Source: Sphaerotilus microaerophilus (GTDB lineage Bacteria > Pseudomonadota > Gammaproteobacteria > Burkholderiales > Burkholderiaceae_C). From it: a stretch of 64,000 nt of DNA. The translations under genes and the position numbers were made by a program. Shown here piece after piece: positions 11,816 through 21,756 of the stretch (position 1 is the first letter of the stretch; each line of letters opens with the position of its first letter). The notes under the pieces were generated by a model that saw only the letters and a program-made list of their open reading frames with translations, was not told the origin of the DNA and searched no databases. The DNA lies in contig NZ_AP025730.1 in assembly GCF_023734135.1 (NCBI RefSeq), positions 1,240,001 through 1,304,000 on the forward strand. The letters run 5' to 3'.

Positions 11816-11870
11816 TGCCGGTGCGTCTGCGGAAGCGCGTGGGCCTGAACCGGCCCCGCGGGCACGGCTG

Positions 11871-12956
11871 ATGGCGGCGCAGTTCGACGCCGCCAGCGCC
11901 CTGGTGGCCTGGCAGCGCGTGCATGGCCGCCACGACCTGCCCTGGCAAGGGGAGCGTGATCCCTACCGGGTCTGGTTGTCGGAGATCATGCTGCAGCAGA
12001 CCCAGGTCACGACCGTGCTGGGCTACTACGCCCGCTTCCTGGCGCGCTTTCCCGATGTGGCCGCGCTGGCGGCAGCGCACGGCGACGAGGTGCTCGGCCT
12101 GTGGGCCGGGCTGGGCTACTACAGCCGGGCGCGCCACCTGCACCGCTGCGCGCAACAGGTGGTGGCCGAGCACGGCGGCCAGTTCCCGCGCAGCGCAGCC
12201 CAGCTGGCCGAGTTGCCGGGCATCGGGCCGTCTACGGCCGCGGCAATCGCCTCGTTCTGCTTCGGCGAGCGCACCTCGATCCTGGACGGCAACGTCAAGC
12301 GCGTACTGACCCGCCTGCTCGGCTACGGCGAGGACCTGGCGGTGCTCCGGCACGAGCGTGCGCTCTGGGCGCTGGCCCAGGGGCTGCTGCCCAGCCAGGC
12401 GGCCGACATGCCGGCCTACACGCAGGGGCTGATGGACCTCGGGGCCACCGTCTGCGCCGTGCGCGAGCCGCGCTGTGACGCCTGCCCCTGGCAGCAGGCC
12501 TGCATCGGCCACGCCGAAGGCAGCCCGCAGGCCTACCCGGTGCGCACGCGCAAGCTGCGCCGCCACGTGCGCGCCAGCTGGTGCCTCTGGCTGGCCGATG
12601 TGTCCGGGGCGGTGTGGCTGCAGCAGCGCCCGGCGCCGGGCATCTGGTCAGGGCTGTGGGCCTGGCCGATGTTCGATGACGAGGCCGCCTGCCTGGCTGC
12701 GGCCGAGGCCGTCCTGGCTGCGTCGACCGCAGCCGGCACCAGTGGAGCGGCGGCCGACATCGAGGTGCTCGACGGCTTCCTGCACGTGCTCACCCACGTT
12801 GACTGGACGCTGCACCCGCGCCGTCTGGTGCTGCCGCAGCCGCTGCCCGCCGAGCGGCTTGAGGCGCTGCTCGGGCCAGGGCGCTGGTGGCCCGCCGCGA
12901 CGCTGGCCGACCTGGGCCTGCCGGCGCCCCTGCGCAAGCGGCTGCCGCCCGGCTGA
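11871..12956 (+). CDS. mutY: Adenine DNA glycosylase MutY
   Basis: Removes A mispaired with 8-oxoG, completing the GO repair system with mutM upstream. RHDLPWQ, PYRVWLSEIMLQQTQV (catalytic Glu), the HhH segment LPGIGPSTAAAIASF and ILDGNVKRVLTRL (catalytic Asp) are present. The iron-sulfur ligands follow the C-x6-C-x2-C-x5-C pattern in CAVREPRCDACPWQQAC. A C-terminal NUDIX-like 8-oxoG-recognition domain begins near residue 235. The 361-residue length is normal. Confidence 0.96.
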   Translation: MAAQFDAASALVAWQRVHGRHDLPWQGERDPYRVWLSEIMLQQTQVTTVLGYYARFLARFPDVAALAAAHGDEVLGLWAGLGYYSRARHLHRCAQQVVAEHGGQFPRSAAQLAELPGIGPSTAAAIASFCFGERTSILDGNVKRVLTRLLGYGEDLAVLRHERALWALAQGLLPSQAADMPAYTQGLMDLGATVCAVREPRCDACPWQQACIGHAEGSPQAYPVRTRKLRRHVRASWCLWLADVSGAVWLQQRPAPGIWSGLWAWPMFDDEAACLAAAEAVLAASTAAGTSGAAADIEVLDGFLHVLTHVDWTLHPRRLVLPQPLPAERLEALLGPGRWWPAATLADLGLPAPLRKRLPPG

Positions 12957-12995
12957 GCGACTGACCGGCGGTCGATCTGCCGCCGAGTTCCGCCG

Positions 12996-13664
12996 TCAAC
13001 TTGGCTTGACGATGCCGTGCCGACGCAGGAAACCATCCACCAGCGCCAGCCGGGCCTTCGCATCGGGCAGGGCCATCAGCTTGTGGCGGGTGGGCAGCGG
13101 GATGGGCAGCAGCTCGCACCACCGGTTGGCGACCCAGCCGGCGTCGTCGAGCCGATGGGGTTCGAGGAAGGGGGCCTGGCCCTGGGCGCCCAGGGCGCCG
13201 ATCGCCCGGCCCAGCGCCGCCACGCAGCCCAGGTGCTCCTCGCCGGGCGCCGCCGGCTCGTCGGCCGGAAGCGGGCGGGTGTCGGCCACCCACAGGCCGT
13301 CGGTTCGCTGGCGGGGTGATCTCAGCTCGAAACGTTGCAAGCCGCGGCAGCGCACCTGCAGGATGCCGGCCTGCTCGCTGTCGCAGCTGAGCAGCTCGGC
13401 CAGGCAGCCCACGTCGGCAAAGGCCACCGCCTCGCCGTCCAGGCGCACCTCGCCGCCGCGCGTGAGCGTGACCACGCCGAAGGGCGTGCCCTCGCGCAGG
13501 CAGTCTGCGATCAGGTCCAGGTAGCGGGTCTCGAAGACCTTCAGCGGCAGCAGCCCGTCAGGGAACAGCACCGTGCCGAGCGGGAAGAGCGGCCGCTCGG
13601 TCCACTCGCCCGCAAGCGTGCCCACCAGGATGTCAGAGCCGGACGGCACGGGCGGGGTGGGCAT
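12996..13664 (-). CDS. Lon-type substrate-binding (LonSB/ASCH-like) domain protein
   Basis: 222-residue stand-alone version of the Lon N-terminal domain (peptidase S16 N-terminal family). The N-terminal part has LFPLGTVLFPDGLLPLKVFE and RYLDLIADCLREGTPFGVV, the hallmark LonSB sequence. No ATPase or protease domain follows, so it is not a protease. The ligand is unknown. It sits 12 bp downstream of rapZ on the leftward strand and is probably the last gene of the nadK-recN-rapZ unit. Convergent with mutY. Confidence 0.85.
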   Translation of the reverse strand: MPTPPVPSGSDILVGTLAGEWTERPLFPLGTVLFPDGLLPLKVFETRYLDLIADCLREGTPFGVVTLTRGGEVRLDGEAVAFADVGCLAELLSCDSEQAGILQVRCRGLQRFELRSPRQRTDGLWVADTRPLPADEPAAPGEEHLGCVAALGRAIGALGAQGQAPFLEPHRLDDAGWVANRWCELLPIPLPTRHKLMALPDAKARLALVDGFLRRHGIVKPS

Positions 13665-13676
13665 GGCGGGGGGTTC

Positions 13677-14621
13677 TCAGCGTTCGTCGCGGGCTTCCAG
13701 CTCGCGGTGGCGGATCAGCGTGGGCATGCGGGCGCGGTAACGTGCCGCGAGTTGTTCGACGCTGTAGACGGAGCGGTGCTGGCCGCCGGTGCAGCCCAGC
13801 GCCACCGTGAGGTAGCTGCGCTGGTCCTGCTCGTAGGCGGGCAGCCAGCGGTCGAGGAAGGTCTCGATCTGCGCCAGCATCTCGCCCACCTCGGGCTGGG
13901 CCTTCAGGAAGTCGATCACGCCCGGGTCACGCCCGGTCAGCGCCCGCAGTTCGCGCACATAGTGCGGGTTGGGCAGCACGCGCAGGTCGAAGACGAGGTC
14001 GGCGTCGCGCGGCACGCCATGCTTGAAGGCAAAGGACTCGAACACCAGCGCCAGCTGGCTGTGCGCTGCCCCGCCGAGCTGGCGTACCCAGGCACGCAGC
14101 TGGGCCGGGCGCAGGTCGCTGGTGTCGATCACCGTGCTGACCTCGCGCAGGGCGACGAGCAGCTCACGCTCGCGCTCGATCGACTCGATCAGCGCGGCGC
14201 GCGAGTGCGTGCCGCTGTCGTCCTGCGTCAGGGACAGGGGATGGCGCCGCCGCGTCTCGGAAAAACGCCGCACCAGCGTCTCGGTGCGCGAGTCAAGGAA
14301 GAGCGACAGCACCGGTGTGCCCTCGCGGCGCAGCTCGTCGAGCAGCGGCAGCAGCTTGGGCAGCGAGCTGGCGCTGCGCACGTCGGCCGCCACTGCGATC
14401 AGCCGCGTGCCCTGCTCGCGCTGCAGGCGGATGAAGTCGCGCAGCAACTCGGTGGGCAGGTTGTCGACGCAGAAGTAGCCGGCGTCTTCCAGGGCATTGA
14501 GCGCCACCGACTTGCCCGATCCCGAGATGCCCGAGATCAGCACCACCGGGGGCTGGGAGCTGCCTGGGGTCGGGTCGCCGGTGCTGGCGTGGCTGGATGC
14601 GGTCGGCGGGGCGTCACTCAT
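13677..14621 (-). CDS. rapZ: RNase adapter protein RapZ (YvcJ family)
   Basis: Nucleotide-binding protein. The E. coli family member guides RNase E to GlmZ sRNA and so controls glucosamine-6-phosphate synthesis. The Walker A is [20 protein letters not shown], followed by [12 protein letters not shown]. The C-terminal half has [14 protein letters not shown] and the [17 protein letters not shown] loop. The 314-residue length, with a 22-residue Ser/Thr/Pro-rich N-terminal extension, is slightly long. The start ATG at 14621 lies 5 bp after the recN stop. Confidence 0.94.
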   Translation of the reverse strand: MSDAPPTASSHASTGDPTPGSSQPPVVLISGISGSGKSVALNALEDAGYFCVDNLPTELLRDFIRLQREQGTRLIAVAADVRSASSLPKLLPLLDELRREGTPVLSLFLDSRTETLVRRFSETRRRHPLSLTQDDSGTHSRAALIESIERERELLVALREVSTVIDTSDLRPAQLRAWVRQLGGAAHSQLALVFESFAFKHGVPRDADLVFDLRVLPNPHYVRELRALTGRDPGVIDFLKAQPEVGEMLAQIETFLDRWLPAYEQDQRSYLTVALGCTGGQHRSVYSVEQLAARYRARMPTLIRHRELEARDER

Positions 14622-14626
14622 GGGGG

Positions 14627-16405
14627 TCAGCGGCGGTGGCGCGTGGCCGGTGCGAGGGGTGCCTCGCGGGCCGGCGTCGGCTGCAAGTCGGTGTTGGCCG
14701 TGTTGGCGGTGGCCGACGGGCCTTCATTGTCCACCGAAGCCAGCATCTCCCGGGCGTGCAGCAGGCCACTGCCCGAGCGGGCGGTACCGCCGAGCATGCG
14801 CGCCACCTCCGCGACGCGCTCCTCGCCGGCCACCGCCGTGATGCGGCTGGCGGTGCGGCCGTCCGCACCCGGTTCCTTGGCGACGACGAAGTGCTGGTCC
14901 GCACAGGCCGCCACCTGCGCCAGGTGGGTCACCGCCAGCACCTGGCGCTCGCGGCCCAGGCGGCGCATCAGGCGGCCGACGGTGTCGGCCACCGCGCCGC
15001 CGATGCCGGAGTCCACCTCGTCGAAGATCAGCGTCGCGGCGCTGCTGCCCTGCGCGCTGCGGCGCTCGCAGCCGGTCACGGCAATCGCCAGGGCGAGGCG
15101 TGACAGCTCGCCGCCCGAGGCCACCTTGCCCAGTGGGCGCGGCGTGCTGCCGGCGTGGCCGGCCACCAGGAACTCGACCGACTCCAGCCCGTGCGCCTGC
15201 GGCTCGGCCAGCGGCTCCAGCGCGATGGCGAAGCGCCCGCCCGCCATGCCGAGCTGCTGCATCGCGGCGGTCACCGCCTCGCTCCATACCGGCGCTGCCT
15301 GCCGCCGTGCGGCGCTGACCGTGCCAGCCTCGGCGAGGAAGCGCTGCCGGGCCGCCTCGGCCTGGCGCTGCAGACCCTCCAGGTCCGAGGCGGCTTCCAC
15401 GGCCTGCAACTCCTCACGCCAGGCGGCGAGCGTGGCGGGCAGCTCCTCGGGTTGGAGCCGGAAGCGCCGCGCCAGCCCGAGCCAGGCGGACAGCCGCGCA
15501 TCCAGCTCGGCCAGCCGCTCGGGCTCCAGCTCGGTGTGGCGCAGCGCGGCGTGCAGGCTGTGGGCGGCGTCATCGAGCTGTGCCTGCGCATCGCGCAGCA
15601 CCTCCAGCGCGCTGCCAAGCGTGGCGTCGTAGTCGGCCACGCCGCTCAGCGCCTCGACCGCGCGCGCCGTCAGTGCGCTGGCGCTGTCCTCGGCCTCGCT
15701 GGTGGCGTCGAGCGCCAGCTGAACCGCGTCCAGGATCGCCTGGGCATGCGCGAGCCGCTGGTGCTCGCCATTGAGCTCGGCCCACTCGTCGGCAGCGGGG
15801 GCGAGCTTGTCCAGCTCGCCGATCTGCCAGGTCAGGCGCTCGCGCTCGCGCTCGCGTTCCTCGCTGCGGCTGCGGGCGGTTTCCAGGGCGGCCAGGGCGT
15901 GGCGCCACGCCGCCCAGGCGCTGCCGAGCGCTGCGGTGTCGATGCCGGCATAGCCATCGAGCAGGGCGCGCACCGAGGCCGGGCGGGTCAGGCTCTGCCA
16001 GGCGTGCTGGCCGTGGATGTCCACCAGCGCCTCGCCCAGCTCCTTGAGCTGTGCCACCGTGGCGCTGCTGCCGTTGATCCAGGCGCGGCTCTTGCCCTGC
16101 GCATCCACGGTGCGGCGCAGCAGCAGCGGCTCCTCGATGCCGAAGCCCGCCTCGTCCAGCCACTGGAGCAGCGCTGGGGCCACCGGCTCGAACTCGGCGC
16201 TGATCTCGGCGCGGGCGGTGCCTTCACGCACCACGCCGGCGTCGCCGCGCCCGCCCAGGGCGAGCTGCAGCGCGTCGACCAGGATCGACTTGCCGGCCCC
16301 GGTCTCGCCAGTCAGCACGGCAAATCCGCCCCGGCTCGCGCCGGCAAACTCCACCTCCAGCGAGGTGACGATCACGAAGTCGCGCAGCGCCAGGCGCTTG
16401 AGCAT
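14627..16405 (-). CDS. recN: DNA repair protein RecN
   Basis: SMC-like ATPase for double-strand-break repair, 592 residues. Walker A is [20 protein letters not shown] near residue 35. A long coiled-coil follows. The ABC signature is [17 protein letters not shown], Walker B is [14 protein letters not shown], and [20 protein letters not shown] is the H-loop region. The start [13 protein letters not shown] shares an ATGA overlap with the nadK stop, implying translational coupling. Confidence 0.95.
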   Translation of the reverse strand: MLKRLALRDFVIVTSLEVEFAGASRGGFAVLTGETGAGKSILVDALQLALGGRGDAGVVREGTARAEISAEFEPVAPALLQWLDEAGFGIEEPLLLRRTVDAQGKSRAWINGSSATVAQLKELGEALVDIHGQHAWQSLTRPASVRALLDGYAGIDTAALGSAWAAWRHALAALETARSRSEERERERERLTWQIGELDKLAPAADEWAELNGEHQRLAHAQAILDAVQLALDATSEAEDSASALTARAVEALSGVADYDATLGSALEVLRDAQAQLDDAAHSLHAALRHTELEPERLAELDARLSAWLGLARRFRLQPEELPATLAAWREELQAVEAASDLEGLQRQAEAARQRFLAEAGTVSAARRQAAPVWSEAVTAAMQQLGMAGGRFAIALEPLAEPQAHGLESVEFLVAGHAGSTPRPLGKVASGGELSRLALAIAVTGCERRSAQGSSAATLIFDEVDSGIGGAVADTVGRLMRRLGRERQVLAVTHLAQVAACADQHFVVAKEPGADGRTASRITAVAGEERVAEVARMLGGTARSGSGLLHAREMLASVDNEGPSATANTANTDLQPTPAREAPLAPATRHRR

Positions 16406-17295
16406 CACAGTCCTCCGTCGCCGGGCAGTGCGCCCTCGTTCCAGTGCAGCTTGCGGCGCAGCGTCGCGTAGTAGTTCCAGCCGCGCGGATGCAGGAAGCG
16501 CACCCGGTGGGCCGAGCGGCGCACGCAGATGCGGTCGCCGTGCACGAGGCTGGCGAGCGATTGCATGTCGAAGTTCGCGCTGACCTCCCGGCCGGCCACG
16601 ATCTCGATGGCCACCTCGCCCGAGTCCGGCAGCACGATCGGCCGGTTCGACAGCATGTGCGGCGCGATCGGCACCAGCAGCCAGCCCGCCACGCCGGGGT
16701 GCAGGATCGGCCCGCCGGCCGACAGCGCGTAGGCGGTCGAGCCCGTGGGCGAGGCCAGGATCAGGCCGTCGGCGCGGAAGTTGGCCACGAACTGGCCGTC
16801 CACCTCCACGCGCAGCTCCACCATCGCGGTGGCGGCGCTGCGCAGCACCACATCGTTCATCGCCACGGCTTCGTAGATCGCCTCGCCGTCGCGCAGCACC
16901 CGGCCTTCGAGCATGGCGCGGTGCTCTTCCTCGTAGTCGCCGGCGAACATCGCCTTCAGCGCCTGCGCCACGCGTGCCACCGGGATGTCGGTGATGAAGC
17001 CCAGCCGGCCCTGGTTCACGCCCACCATCGGCAGGCCGTAGCGCGCCAGGTCGCGGGCGATGCCCAGCATCGTGCCGTCGCCGCCCACCACCACCGCCAC
17101 GTCGCAATGGCGCCCCAGCTCCTCGGTGGACAGCGCCGGGTAGCCGGTGAGGCCGGTGTTCTGCGCCGTCGTCGTCTCCACCGACACATCCAGGCCCAGG
17201 CGGGTGAGCAGATGGGCGATGTCCTCCAGCAGCGGGCGCATGCCGCGGGCCTGGAACTTGCCCACGAGCGCGGCATGACGGAAGCGGTTGGTCAT
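16405..17295 (-). CDS. nadK: NAD kinase
   Basis: ATP-dependent phosphorylation of NAD to NADP. The signature [17 protein letters not shown], the [11 protein letters not shown] segment and [19 protein letters not shown] are diagnostic. The 296-residue length is normal. It diverges from hrcA across a 140-bp spacer and heads the leftward nadK-recN-rapZ-LonSB unit. The hrcA/nadK/recN neighbourhood is conserved in proteobacteria. Confidence 0.96.
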   Translation of the reverse strand: MTNRFRHAALVGKFQARGMRPLLEDIAHLLTRLGLDVSVETTTAQNTGLTGYPALSTEELGRHCDVAVVVGGDGTMLGIARDLARYGLPMVGVNQGRLGFITDIPVARVAQALKAMFAGDYEEEHRAMLEGRVLRDGEAIYEAVAMNDVVLRSAATAMVELRVEVDGQFVANFRADGLILASPTGSTAYALSAGGPILHPGVAGWLLVPIAPHMLSNRPIVLPDSGEVAIEIVAGREVSANFDMQSLASLVHGDRICVRRSAHRVRFLHPRGWNYYATLRRKLHWNEGALPGDGGL

Positions 17296-17435
17296 GCGGG
17301 AAATTACACCACAGGGCCATGACGACCCGATGCCGCCCGTGCCGGGCAGCGCTGCCGTGGCGTTGCGTCGTGGCTGGCCCTCCCCGCCTGGATGGGCGGC
17401 CGCCCGCCAGCCGGTGCCGCCTAGAATCGGCTGCC

Positions 17436-18467
17436 ATGCTGGACGACCGCGCCAAGCTCCTGCTCAAGACCCTGGTCGAGCGCTACATCGCCGACGGCCA
17501 GCCCGTGGGCTCGCGCACCCTGTCGAAGGCGCCCGGGCTCGATCTCTCCCCCGCGACCATCCGCAACGTGATGGCCGACCTGGAGGAGCTGGGCCTCATC
17601 GCCAGCCCGCACACTTCTGCCGGGCGCGTGCCCACCGCGCGTGGCTACCGCCTCTTCGTCGACAGCATGCTCACGGTGCGCTCGCTCGCGGGCGCCGGGG
17701 CCGACGAGGCCGGCGGCGCGCCCCACGTCGAGCCCCTGCTGCCCGACCAGCCGCGCCGCGTCATCGCCAACGCCGCGCACCTGCTGTCCAGCCTGTCGCA
17801 GTTCGTCGGCGTGGTCACCGTGCCGCGCAAGCCGGGCGTGTTCCGCCACATGGAGTTCCTGCGCCTGGGCGAGCGCCGCGTGCTGCTCATCCTCGTCTCG
17901 GCCGATGGCGACGTGCAGAACCGCGTGCTCTTCACCGCCCAGGACTACAGCCAGACGCAGCTGCTGGAGGCCACCAACTACCTCAACGCGAACTGCGCCG
18001 GCCTGGGCATCGAGGAGATCCGCGAGCGGCTGAAGGGCGAGGTCGACGCGCTGCGCGCCGAGATCGCCGTGCTGATGCAGGCGGCGGTGCAGGCCGGCAG
18101 CGAGGCGGTCAGCGAGGAGGCCGATCAGGTCGTCATCTCGGGCGAACGAAACCTGCTGCAGGTGCAGGACTTTGGCGCCGACCTGGGTTCGCTGCGCAAG
18201 ATGTTCGACCTCTTCGAGCAGAAGGCCCAGGTCCTGCGCCTGCTCGACGGCTCGAGCCGCGCCGACGGCGTGCGCATCTACATCGGCGGCGAGAGCGGCG
18301 TGGTGCCCATCGAGGAGCTGTCGGTCGTGTCCTCCCCCTACGAGGTCAACGGCCGCCTGGTCGGTACCCTCGGCGTGATCGGCCCCACCCGCATGCCCTA
18401 CGACCGCATGATCCAGATCGTGGACATCACCGCACGCCTGGTGGGCAACGCGCTGAGCCAGAAGTGA
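17436..18467 (+). CDS. hrcA: Heat-inducible transcription repressor HrcA
   Basis: Represses groESL/dnaK-type operons by binding CIRCE elements. The N-terminal winged helix has [20 protein letters not shown] and [17 protein letters not shown]. The C-terminal GAF-like effector domain shows [18 protein letters not shown] and [15 protein letters not shown]. At 343 residues it is of standard size. TAGAAT at 17422-17427 ends 8 nt before the ATG, suggesting a very short or absent leader. No CIRCE inverted repeat is visible upstream, so autoregulation by CIRCE is not supported here. Confidence 0.95.
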   Translation: MLDDRAKLLLKTLVERYIADGQPVGSRTLSKAPGLDLSPATIRNVMADLEELGLIASPHTSAGRVPTARGYRLFVDSMLTVRSLAGAGADEAGGAPHVEPLLPDQPRRVIANAAHLLSSLSQFVGVVTVPRKPGVFRHMEFLRLGERRVLLILVSADGDVQNRVLFTAQDYSQTQLLEATNYLNANCAGLGIEEIRERLKGEVDALRAEIAVLMQAAVQAGSEAVSEEADQVVISGERNLLQVQDFGADLGSLRKMFDLFEQKAQVLRLLDGSSRADGVRIYIGGESGVVPIEELSVVSSPYEVNGRLVGTLGVIGPTRMPYDRMIQIVDITARLVGNALSQK

Positions 18468-18508
18468 GGGGCAGGGCGCGTCGTTCGCCACCTACAATTC
18501 CGGGTTCC

Positions 18509-18586
18509 GGGCCGCTAGCTCATGATGGTTAGAGCAGCAGACTCATAATCTGTTGGTGCCGTGTTCGACTCACGGGCGGCCTACCA
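18509..18586 (+). tRNA. tRNA with CAT anticodon, probably elongator tRNA-Met
   Basis: Acceptor GGGCCGC pairs with GCGGCCT (G1·U72 wobble), discriminator A, CCA encoded. The anticodon arm CAGACTCATAATCTG gives CAT. The D-loop is long. A TACAAT box at 18493-18498 is a plausible -10. CAT can also be read as tRNA-Ile2 after lysidine modification, and sequence inspection alone does not exclude that. The strong terminator at 18597 follows. Confidence 0.9.
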
Positions 18587-18596
18587 AACTCCCTGC

Positions 18597-18633
18597 AGGA
18601 CCTGTCGCGTGTGGCGTGGCAGGTCCTTTTTTT
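18597..18633 (+). terminator. Terminator of the CAT tRNA
   Basis: AGGACCTG (18597-18604) and CAGGTCCT (18620-18627) form an 8-bp stem followed by a run of T residues, a classical intrinsic terminator on the plus strand. Confidence 0.92.
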
Positions 18634-18804
18634 CTGGGGCCTCCATTCGGTGGCGGTTGGATCCAGAGATTGAGAAATCTCAAGAATCGGCAGGCCGGAT
18701 GCCCGGTTTTCGACCGAGTGGGGGCTGCCCGTCCGGGCGAGGATCTGCGACCCTGCGTGCCACTGTGTCGGCGCGCCTCGAACGAGCAGAAAGGATCCCG
18801 CCCC

Positions 18805-20484
18805 ATGTCCAATACCGCCACGCCCGGCCCTGCCTGGTCGTCCCGGGGCGACATGCCGTCTGCCGATGCCGGCGAGCCGGCCCGCCGCGACGAGGGTTTC
18901 TTCGCTTACCACGGCATCTGGGCCCCTGGGGTGCGGCTGTTCCGGCGGCTGAACTTCACGGCCAAGGCGCTGATCATCTCCACGGCGGTGGTGCTTCCGC
19001 TGCTGTTGCTGGTGGCCCTCCAGCTCAAGCGCGAGAGCGACGAGGCCCTGGAGAGCCGCATGGCCGCCACCCGGGCGCATGTCGAGATCGCGCACGGCGT
19101 GCTGGCCTGGGCGCAGGCGCAGGAGGCGGCGGGGCTGTGGTCGCGCGAGCAGGCCCAGCTGATCGCCCGGCAGGCGGTGGGGCAGCTGCGCTACGCCGGG
19201 AGCGAGTACTTCTGGATCAACGACATGCAGCCGCGCATGGTCATGCACCCGACCAAGCCGGAGATGAACGGCCAGGCGGTGGGCGGCGTGCGCGACCCGA
19301 ACGGCGTGGCGCTGTTCGACCTCTTCGTCGCCACCGTGCGCGAGCGCGGCGAGGGCACCGTGCGCTACCAGTGGCCCAAGCCCGGGCGCAGCGAGCCGGT
19401 GGACAAGGTGTCGTACGTGAAGGGCTTTGCACCCTGGGGCTGGGTGGTCGGCTCCGGTGTCTATGCCGATGACCTGCGCGCCGAGGCAGCGCAGCGTCTG
19501 GTGGTGGCGCTGGCCATCCTGGCGCTGTCGCTTTTGATGGCCGGCTACCTGTTTCTGAGCTTCTACCGCGTGATGGACGGCGGCCTCAAGGAAACCCGCC
19601 GCCACCTGCGCGCGATGACCGATGGCGACCTCACCACGTCCCCCTCCCCCTGGGGTCGCGACGAGCCCGCCCAGCTGATGCAGGAGCTGCGCCGCATGCA
19701 GGAGGCGCTGCGCCAGATGGTGCTGCACGTGCGCCACTCCAGCGATGAGATCCTGCACTCCAGCAGCGAGATCGCCACCGGCATGAACGACCTTTCGGCC
19801 CGCACCGAGCAGGCTGCGGCCAACCTGGAGGAATCCGCGGCGTCGATGGAGCAGATCGCCGCCACGGTGCGCAACACCGCCGAGCACACCCAGGAGGCCG
19901 CCGGCGTGGCGCGCCACAACGCTCGCTGTGCCGACGATGGCAGCCGGGTGATGAACGACGTGGTGCAGACGATGGAGGGCATCCGCGGCTCCTCGGCGCG
20001 CATCGGCGAGATCATCGCCACCATCGACGGCCTGGCCTTCCAGACCAACCTGCTGGCGCTGAACGCGGCCGTCGAGGCGGCCCGAGCCGGCGAGCAGGGC
20101 CGCGGCTTTGCGGTGGTGGCCGGCGAGGTGCGCAACCTGGCGGGCCGCAGCGCCCAGGCCGCGCGCGAGATCAAGGCCCTGATCGGCACCAGCGTCGACC
20201 AGGTCGAGACCGGTACCGCGGTGGTGCGCAAGGCCGGCTCGGCGATCGGCGAGATCGTCGATTCCTCCCAGCGTGTGGACCAGCTGCTCGACGAGATCGC
20301 CACCGGCGCGCGTGAGCAGAGTGCCGGCATCGCGCAGATCGGCCAGGCGGTGCAGGAGCTGGACCGCGTGACGCAGCAGAACGCCGCGCTGGTGCACCAG
20401 ACCGCGGCGGCCTCGGCCTCGATGAAGGACCAGGCGCTGCAGCTCGCAGGCGAGGTCAGCCGCTTCCGGCTGCCGGCCGGCTGA
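18805..20484 (+). CDS. Methyl-accepting chemotaxis protein with single Cache sensor
   Basis: Inner-membrane chemoreceptor of 559 residues. TM1 ([18 protein letters not shown]) is near residue 55. A periplasmic sCache_2 domain has [17 protein letters not shown] and [16 protein letters not shown]2 ([19 protein letters not shown]) is followed by a HAMP-like linker and the signalling domain with hairpin tip [20 protein letters not shown]. Tar-type Glu/Gln helices ([20 protein letters not shown]) flank it. No C-terminal CheR pentapeptide is seen. The ligand is unknown; sCache_2 receptors often bind small carboxylates. AAAGGA precedes the ATG. The 218 bp upstream, after the tRNA terminator, shows no gene. 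Confidence 0.93.
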   Translation: MSNTATPGPAWSSRGDMPSADAGEPARRDEGFFAYHGIWAPGVRLFRRLNFTAKALIISTAVVLPLLLLVALQLKRESDEALESRMAATRAHVEIAHGVLAWAQAQEAAGLWSREQAQLIARQAVGQLRYAGSEYFWINDMQPRMVMHPTKPEMNGQAVGGVRDPNGVALFDLFVATVRERGEGTVRYQWPKPGRSEPVDKVSYVKGFAPWGWVVGSGVYADDLRAEAAQRLVVALAILALSLLMAGYLFLSFYRVMDGGLKETRRHLRAMTDGDLTTSPSPWGRDEPAQLMQELRRMQEALRQMVLHVRHSSDEILHSSSEIATGMNDLSARTEQAAANLEESAASMEQIAATVRNTAEHTQEAAGVARHNARCADDGSRVMNDVVQTMEGIRGSSARIGEIIATIDGLAFQTNLLALNAAVEAARAGEQGRGFAVVAGEVRNLAGRSAQAAREIKALIGTSVDQVETGTAVVRKAGSAIGEIVDSSQRVDQLLDEIATGAREQSAGIAQIGQAVQELDRVTQQNAALVHQTAAASASMKDQALQLAGEVSRFRLPAG

Positions 20485-20487
20485 GCA

Positions 20488-20880
20488 TCAGGTGATGCGG
20501 TAGAAGTCCAGCTTCACGCAGCGCGCCTCGCGCTGGCCCACGGCGAGCGCGAGCACCCGGTTCAGGTGCAGCCAGGCCGGGGCGCCGGTGGTGAAGCGCA
20601 CGACGGTGCGGAAAAAGTACTCGTCGCGCGCCACCGCCTCGCCGCGTGCCAGCCGGGCCATCACCTCCGCGGGGCCGTGGCGCAGGCCGTCGCTCTGCAC
20701 CTCGATCAGGCCGCCGTCGTCGGCCCGGATCACGTAGTGCGCGGCGATCTCCAGCACGCCGTCGGCGCGCAGGATCTGCCAGTCCACGCCGCCTTCGACC
20801 AGCGTGCCGTTCAGCTCGGGGCCGCGCACCGTGCCGCCGGCCAGCGGCACGTAGCGGCGCTCGCCATGCTTGGCGGGGCA
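20488..20880 (-). pseudogene. DUF3237 (UPF0311) protein lacking its N-terminus
   Basis: Leftward reading frame with clear DUF3237 features: GERRYVPLAGGTVRGPELNG, GGVDWQILRADGVLEI, DGLRHGPAEVMARLARGEA and DEYFFRTVVRFTTGAP, ending KLDFYRIT. Homologues carry about 20 further residues before the GERRY segment. Here the sequence switches at about 20880-20890 to a fragment of a different gene read in the opposite direction, and no convincing start codon is present. I therefore call it a 5'-truncated remnant. The biochemical role of the family is unknown. Confidence 0.7.
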
Positions 20881-20889
20881 GAGGGTGAC

Positions 20890-21021
20890 GAGGTCGCCAA
20901 CCTCGCAGACGACCTGGGGTTGTCGCAGGCCACGGTCAAAACCTACCGGGCGCGCGCCTTCGAGCGCCTGGGCATGCACTTCAAGAGCGGGCTGTTCGCG
21001 GCCTTCCTGCCGCGGCAGTGA
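20890..21021 (+). pseudogene. C-terminal HTH fragment of a LuxR-family regulator
   Basis: Forty-three codons reading EVANLADDLGLSQATVKTY and ending FKSGLFAAFLPRQ with a stop. This is the end of a LuxR/GerE helix-turn-helix (LGLSQATVKTYRARAFERLG is the recognition region). No receiver or N-terminal part is present. The fragment abuts the truncated DUF3237 frame, so both are products of one deletion or rearrangement. Confidence 0.7.
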
Positions 21022-21144
21022 CGGGCCGGGGCGGGACGGTGAGGGGCTGCGGTGGGCTCTGAGCGGGGCTGTCCTCCTCTGGGATGACAGGGCGCCGGCC
21101 CCGCGCCCGGCACACTGCCCGCAACCATGTGAGGAGACTGCCCG

Positions 21145-21625
21145 ATGATCCACCGCCACCCAACCCGCCAACCCACCCGCCGCTCTGCCCTGGCCGCCTT
21201 CGCCGTCGCTGCCGTCCTGTGCGCGCCGCTGCCCGGCGTGGCCCAGACCTTCCCGGACCACCAGGTCAAGCTGGTGGTGGGCTTCCCGCCCGGCAGCGGG
21301 CCCGACTTGGTGGCGCGCCACCACGGCGGCGCAACGCCTGGCGGTGCTGCCGGAGGTGCCCACCTTCACCGAGGCCGGCCACCCGAAGGCTGACTTTGCC
21401 TCCTGGTTCGCCGTGCTGGTGCCCACCGGCACGCCCGGTCCGGTGGTGGACCTGCTCAACCGCCAGGTGGTGGCCGCCCTGCAAAGCCCGGACGTGCGCC
21501 AGAAGCTGCAGGAGGCCGGCTTCAATGTGATCGCCAGCTCGCGCGCCGACACCGAGCGCATGCTCAAGGCCGAAGCCGCCCGCTGGGCCGGCATCGTCAA
21601 GGCCTCGGGCTTCAAGGCCGACTGA
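21145..21625 (+). pseudogene. Tripartite tricarboxylate transporter (Bug/TctC) receptor, internally deleted
   Basis: The first roughly 58 codons encode a signal peptide and the opening of a Bug receptor (QTFPDHQVKLVVGFPPGSGPD). GAGGAG lies upstream of the ATG. The frame then jumps. From about 21325 the plus-2 frame reads AAQRLAVLPEVPTFTEAGHP and continues to a natural Bug C-terminus (SSRADTERMLKAEAARWAG...). About 180 central residues are missing and the halves are out of frame, so no functional receptor is made. Intact members bind small carboxylates in the periplasm. Confidence 0.82.
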
Positions 21626-21639
21626 GGCGGTTCGACGCT

Positions 21640-21756
21640 CCACTGCGCTCGGCGCGGAACTCGGCACAACCAAGCAGCGGCCGCGGAGCCGGCTTCGCCG
21701 GGCCGCCGGCGGCGCCCCCTTGAGGGGGAGCGCCGAAGGCGCTTCGGGGGGGGTGT
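21640..21756. repeat. GC-rich dispersed intergenic repeat, copy 1
   Basis: Contains GCCCCCTTGAGGGGGAGCGC, a hairpin-forming palindrome, followed by GCGCTTCGGGGG. The reverse complement aligns closely, over roughly 80 bp, with 50996-51080 (shared cores CGGCGCTCCCCC, TCAAGGGGG, CCGGATCCGCGG-like). It lies between the Bug remnant and the convergent regulator gene and may act as a bidirectional terminator-like element. Confidence 0.6.

Noticed and set aside
14627..17467. A single 946-codon leftward frame covering recN and beyond
   Set aside because: The part above 16405 is out of frame with nadK, which is clearly real. RecN begins at [10 protein letters not shown] (16405) with an ATGA overlap.
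18509..18586. tRNA-Ile2 (lysidine-modified CAT)
   Set aside because: Not excluded, but a CAT tRNA at this position beside hrcA is more probably elongator Met; identity elements cannot be scored reliably by eye.
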